Below the pieces are notes generated by a model. The model was not told where the DNA came from. It saw nothing but the letters and a program-made list of their open reading frames with translations, and did no database searches. The position numbers and the translations under genes are program-made. A stretch of 64,000 bases of DNA. It comes from Rhizobiaceae bacterium (GTDB lineage Bacteria; Pseudomonadota; Alphaproteobacteria; Rhizobiales; Rhizobiaceae). The stretch is from NCBI GenBank assembly GCA_028279875.1, contig JANQMU010000011.1, forward strand, positions 119,851-183,850, written 5' to 3'. Below are positions 61,119 through 64,000 of the stretch, piece by piece; position 1 is the stretch's first letter, and each line of letters starts with the position of its first letter.

Positions 61119-62090
61119 TTACAGCGCCTGCAGCCGATCGAAATGCGTTTTCTCATACGGCACTTTAGACCAATCGGTAAGATTGGGAAGCACCGCATCC
61201 TGGAACGGTTTGCGATCCGCTTCATTGACGGTGATGCCCTGTTCGCGGAACCAGGAGACCAGGTCCTGCTCCGCCTGGTAGATGTTGTCGGATGCCTTGG
61301 CAGCGGCTTCCTGCAACACCGCCTGAACGGTGTCGGCGTCATCGCCCAACTGTCCCATGGCGGAGTCCGAAATGATGACGACGAGCGAGTTCAGGAGATG
61401 GCCCGTCAGATTGATATTGGTCTGGACCTCGTAGAATTTCTTGAACTTGATGGTCGGCAACGGATTTTCCTGGGCGTCCACCACGCCCTGCTGAAGCGCC
61501 AGATACACCTCGGAAAACGCCATTGGCGTCGGATTGGCGCCGACCGCATTGGGGAACATCAGCATCACCGGCGAATTCGGAACTCGGATTTTCAGATCCT
61601 TCATGTCTTCGGGCTTGAGGATCGGAAAATTCGAAGTGACATGCCGCTGCCCGTAATAGACCAGCGCCGCCACCGTGTTGCCGGTCGCATCCTTGTAGCC
61701 GGCCGACAGGTCGCGGAACAGGTCACTGCCGCGATAGGCCTTCCAGTGATCGAAACCCCGCATGATAAACGGGTAGTCTGATATCGCGATGGGACCGTAA
61801 TAGCGCTCGATGAAGCTCGGCCCGGTATAGATGATGTCGACCGAGCCGATCCCGAGGCCTTCATTGATCTCGACCTCCTTGCCGAGGGACGATGCCGGAA
61901 ACACGTTGATTTCCACCCGGCCGTCCGTCCGCTTCTTGATTTCCTCGGCCGCCCACAGGGCCTGCTGGTGGTAGTCCGATCCTTCCTCATAGACATGCGC
62001 CCATTTCAGCTTCGCGGCGAAAGCGCCGCCTGCAACGATGAAAAGGGCGGCTGCGGCCAGCACGGCCAGCCTGACGATATTCGTGATCAT
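61119..62090 (-). CDS. dctP: TRAP transporter binding protein DctP
   Basis: A 323-aa periplasmic binding protein with a signal peptide (MITNIVRLAVLAAAALFIVAGGAFA) and the DctP fold (KWAHVYEEGSDYHQQALWAAEEIKKRTDGRVEINVFP in pieces, then LKIRVPNSPVMLMFPNAVGANPTPMAFSEVYLALQQGVVDAQENP split over the domain). The conserved Arg in KIRVP contacts a ligand carboxylate. The ATG at 62090 has a GGGAGGAG site; the frame opens further upstream. Ligand: an acidic sugar or other carboxylate, supported by the divergent KduI gene. Confidence 0.9.
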   Translation of the reverse strand: MITNIVRLAVLAAAALFIVAGGAFAAKLKWAHVYEEGSDYHQQALWAAEEIKKRTDGRVEINVFPASSLGKEVEINEGLGIGSVDIIYTGPSFIERYYGPIAISDYPFIMRGFDHWKAYRGSDLFRDLSAGYKDATGNTVAALVYYGQRHVTSNFPILKPEDMKDLKIRVPNSPVMLMFPNAVGANPTPMAFSEVYLALQQGVVDAQENPLPTIKFKKFYEVQTNINLTGHLLNSLVVIISDSAMGQLGDDADTVQAVLQEAAAKASDNIYQAEQDLVSWFREQGITVNEADRKPFQDAVLPNLTDWSKVPYEKTHFDRLQAL

Positions 62091-62145
62091 ATTCTCCTCC
62101 CGAGTTACCCGTTTTCCCTTGAAAGCGGGATGATCAGAAATTAAC

Positions 62146-62174
62146 TGGTATACAAGATATATTTCGTATACTAG
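62146..62174. promoter_or_regulatory. Two GTATAC operator boxes between dctP and the GntR gene
   Basis: GTATAC occurs at 62148-62153 (within TGGTATACAA) and 62166-62171 (within CGTATACTAG). The centres are 18 bp apart, in the 159-bp divergent gap. TGGTATACCA-like palindromes are typical targets of GntR/FCD regulators of uronate metabolism. The pair could control both directions. Confidence 0.55.
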
Positions 62175-62249
62175 ATTCAAATCCGCCGCAAGTGCTATAC
62201 GGATCATGCGGCACCGGCCGCGATTCCTTCCTGGGAGAGACGGACAGCC

Positions 62250-63047
62250 ATGATCGCAACGAAGACCACTGACGGTGTGCAGGCAAAGCGCAGGCGACGG
62301 GCGCCCGCTTCTCCGCCCGCCGGCGGTCGGCTGGCGCGGGGTCTGCAGACGCAGAAGAATTCCGACATCATTTATCGCGATCTGCGCCATGCGATCGTGA
62401 CGATGACGCTGGTCCCCGGAACACCCATTGTCGAGCGCGACCTGACCCGGCAATACGGCGTCAGCCGGACGCCGGTGCGCGAGGCGGTGCTGCGGCTCGT
62501 CGAAGACCGTCTGGTGGATGTCGCGCCGAAATCCGGCACTTTCGTCGCGCGGATCCCGCTATCGGTGTTGCGCGAAGCGCTTGTTGCGCGCCGGGCGTTG
62601 GAGGAGGTGACTGTGCGGGCTGCCACGGAATGTGCCAGCGAAAGCCAGATCATGCAGTTGCGCGCGGTCATCCAGCGCCAGCAGGAAATGGCGGATGCCG
62701 ATGACGAGGAGGCCTTCCACCTGGCCGATGAGGATTTTCACGCCATGATCGCCGCCGCCGGCCGGTATCCCGGCATATGGGAGATGATCACGCAGATACG
62801 GGTCCAGGTGGAGCGCTACCGCCGCCTGACCCTGCCTCAGCCGGGCCGCATGTCACTCATCGTCAAGGAACATACCGCCGTGCTCGACGCCATCGCCCGG
62901 CGCGACGCCGACGAAGCGACGATCCGCATGAATGAACATCTCAACAAGCTGCAGCTCGATATCTCGGTGTTCCGCGATCTATGGCCGGATTATTTCATCC
63001 ACGACCCGGTGGTTGATGACGGCCTGTTCAAGCACAACTCGCTCTAG
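62250..63047 (+). CDS. GntR-family regulator, FCD subfamily
   Basis: A 265-aa regulator. The winged helix has GTPIVERDLTRQYGVSRTPVREAVLRL and ends KSGTFVARI; the C-terminal FCD domain carries the metal-ligand set (EDFHAMIAAAG, HTAVLDAIARRD, NEHL). It is divergent from the TRAP operon and 18 bp upstream of kduI, so it should control uptake and breakdown of a uronate-type substrate. About 35 basic residues precede the DNA-binding domain. Confidence 0.9.
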   Translation: MIATKTTDGVQAKRRRRAPASPPAGGRLARGLQTQKNSDIIYRDLRHAIVTMTLVPGTPIVERDLTRQYGVSRTPVREAVLRLVEDRLVDVAPKSGTFVARIPLSVLREALVARRALEEVTVRAATECASESQIMQLRAVIQRQQEMADADDEEAFHLADEDFHAMIAAAGRYPGIWEMITQIRVQVERYRRLTLPQPGRMSLIVKEHTAVLDAIARRDADEATIRMNEHLNKLQLDISVFRDLWPDYFIHDPVVDDGLFKHNSL

Positions 63048-63065
63048 GCAGAAACGGAAAATGGC

Positions 63066-63902
63066 ATGGAAATGATGGAGCGCGAGGCGATCGGCCCGCT
63101 GGAGGCACGCCGGTTCGATACGCAGGAGTTGCGCGACAATTTCCTGGTCTCCGACCTGTTCGCGCCCGGCGAAATCCGCCTGAAATATTTCCATCTCGAT
63201 CGCACCGTCATCGGCGCCGCCATGCCGGGCAACACGCCGATCGAGCTCAAATCCGCGAAGCCGGTCGGTGCCGATCCGTTCCTCAGCCGGCGCGAGATGG
63301 GCGTGTTCAATATTGGCGGCCCCGGCATCGTTTCGATGGACGGCACGGATTTCGAACTCGCCGCGTCGGATTGCCTCTATGTCCCGATGGGAATATCCGA
63401 TGTGCGCTTCGCCAGCGTCGAGCCCGGCAACATAGCGAAATTCTACATGGTGTCCGTCCCCGCTCACCACGCCCACGAACCGGCGCTGATCACGATCGAC
63501 GACGCCAATCGGCTCGACCTCGGCACGCAGTCCGATGCCAATATCCGTGTTCTCCGGCAATATATCCATCCCGATATCTGCAACTCGTGCCAGCTCGTCA
63601 TGGGCATGACCTTCATCGAGGATGGCAGTGTCTGGAACACGATGCCCTGCCATACCCACGGTCGCAGATCCGAGTTTTATCTCTATTTCGACATGCGCCC
63701 CGAGACGCGGGTCTTCCATTTCATGGGCGAACCCGACCAGACCCGCCACCTCGTTATCGGCAACGAACAGGCGATCGTCTCGCCCGGCTGGTCGATCCAT
63801 TGCGGGGCAGGGACCGGCCGCTATTCCTTCATCTGGTCGATGGCCGGCGACAACCAGGATTTCACCGACATGGATATGGTTGCGATGGAAGATCTGCGGT
63901 AA
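63066..63902 (+). CDS. kduI: 5-keto-4-deoxyuronate isomerase KduI
   Basis: A 278-aa cupin-fold isomerase that converts 5-keto-4-deoxyuronate to 2,5-diketo-3-deoxygluconate in pectin or alginate-like breakdown. The zinc ligands are in VWNTMPCHTHGRRSEFYLYF (His, His, Glu) and SPGWSIHCGAG (His). Length is normal. It is 18 bp downstream of the GntR gene. KduD or the KDG kinase and aldolase, the expected partners, would lie outside the window. Confidence 0.92.
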   Translation: MEMMEREAIGPLEARRFDTQELRDNFLVSDLFAPGEIRLKYFHLDRTVIGAAMPGNTPIELKSAKPVGADPFLSRREMGVFNIGGPGIVSMDGTDFELAASDCLYVPMGISDVRFASVEPGNIAKFYMVSVPAHHAHEPALITIDDANRLDLGTQSDANIRVLRQYIHPDICNSCQLVMGMTFIEDGSVWNTMPCHTHGRRSEFYLYFDMRPETRVFHFMGEPDQTRHLVIGNEQAIVSPGWSIHCGAGTGRYSFIWSMAGDNQDFTDMDMVAMEDLR

Positions 63903-63904
63903 TT

Positions 63905-63994
63905 CGGTGATTTTAGTTCGGCGACAGTTTTAAATCGGGCAGTTTTTTAAATCGGTGTCAGCTTTTTAAATCGGTGACAGTTTACTTAATTCCG
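63905..63994. repeat. Iterated 14-19 bp repeats, probable mobile-element terminus
   Basis: Directly after the kduI stop codon come about five tandem, imperfect units on the pattern CGGYG-ACAG-T(4-6)-AAAT (for example CGGCGACAGTTTTAAAT at 63919, CGGTGTCAGCTTTTTAAAT at 63953). Multiple short repeats of this kind are known at the ends of IS21-type insertion sequences. No transposase is in view because the window ends here. Confidence 0.5.
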
Positions 63995-64000
63995 ATCGGA

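Noticed and set aside
1..64000. CRISPR arrays, tRNA and rRNA genes
   Set aside because: No regularly spaced repeats, tRNA-like clover sequences or rRNA segments were recognised while reading; a dedicated tRNA scan was not possible.

Overview
This 64 kb window is GC-rich, densely packed bacterial chromosome. It most resembles an alphaproteobacterium of the Hyphomicrobiales (Rhizobiales) type. The basis is two BA14K-family proteins, the abundance of ABC, TRAP and tripartite tricarboxylate (TTT) uptake systems, two class III adenylate cyclases (one with CHASE2), and many short-chain dehydrogenases. No rRNA, tRNA, CRISPR array or transposase gene was seen. Species cannot be told from the sequence alone.

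Layout. 1-1394: the 3' end of a probable aspartate dehydrogenase gene, convergent with a secreted type II L-asparaginase. 2059-13050: a ten-gene sugar operon (FucI-type isomerase, YnjB-like binding protein, two permeases, GH51 furanosidase, ABC ATPase, ketose 3-epimerase, DhaL, DhaK, LacD-type aldolase), followed on the other strand by a nucleoside hydrolase and a GntR/UTRA regulator (13065-14932). Together these suggest import of a furanoside, hydrolysis, aldose-ketose isomerisation, C3 epimerisation, phosphorylation by a dihydroxyacetone-kinase-type enzyme, and class I aldol cleavage. 15143-19793: EEP phosphodiesterase, cardiolipin synthase, Hsp20 with an FNR/FixK-type box, and two NAD(P)-dependent dehydrogenase-like genes.

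19938-25049: a tightly coupled five-gene operon encoding a GNAT-like protein, an E1/ThiF-like adenylating enzyme without the usual catalytic cysteine or zinc motif, an unrecognised multi-pass membrane protein, a second GNAT protein and an Acg-like nitroreductase. I regard this as the best candidate for an undescribed biosynthetic system. A membrane-anchored di-haem cytochrome c lies convergent with it (25056-26708).

26891-29463: divergent SDR and acyl-CoA synthetase. 29414-37621: a sulfate-ester module, all on the minus strand: two S1 sulfatases, TctA, TctB and TctC, a LysR regulator and a formylglycine-generating enzyme. It looks AT-richer than its surroundings, and its end runs into the acyl-CoA synthetase gene. 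37972-39012: membrane adenylate cyclase. 39041-39135: remnant of a LysR gene. 39319-47706: MarR regulator plus a catabolic operon (polyamine-type ABC transporter, NodB-fold deacetylase, two SDRs, amidase). 47746-49355: LysR divergent from an azoreductase; this LysR matches the remnant at 39 kb.

49378-54607: DUF3500 Tat-exported protein, then an AttH-like lipocalin-fold protein with its FtsX-type permease and LolD-type ATPase. 54767-55829: two BA14K proteins. 55992-59227: a Crp-family regulator divergent from a FecR-domain protein and a CHASE2 adenylate cyclase, a compact cAMP signalling module. 59211-63902: TRAP transporter (DctM, DctQ, DctP) divergent from a GntR/FCD regulator and KduI, pointing to uronate or pectin-derived substrates. 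The window ends in short iterated repeats (63905-63994) that resemble the edge of an insertion sequence.
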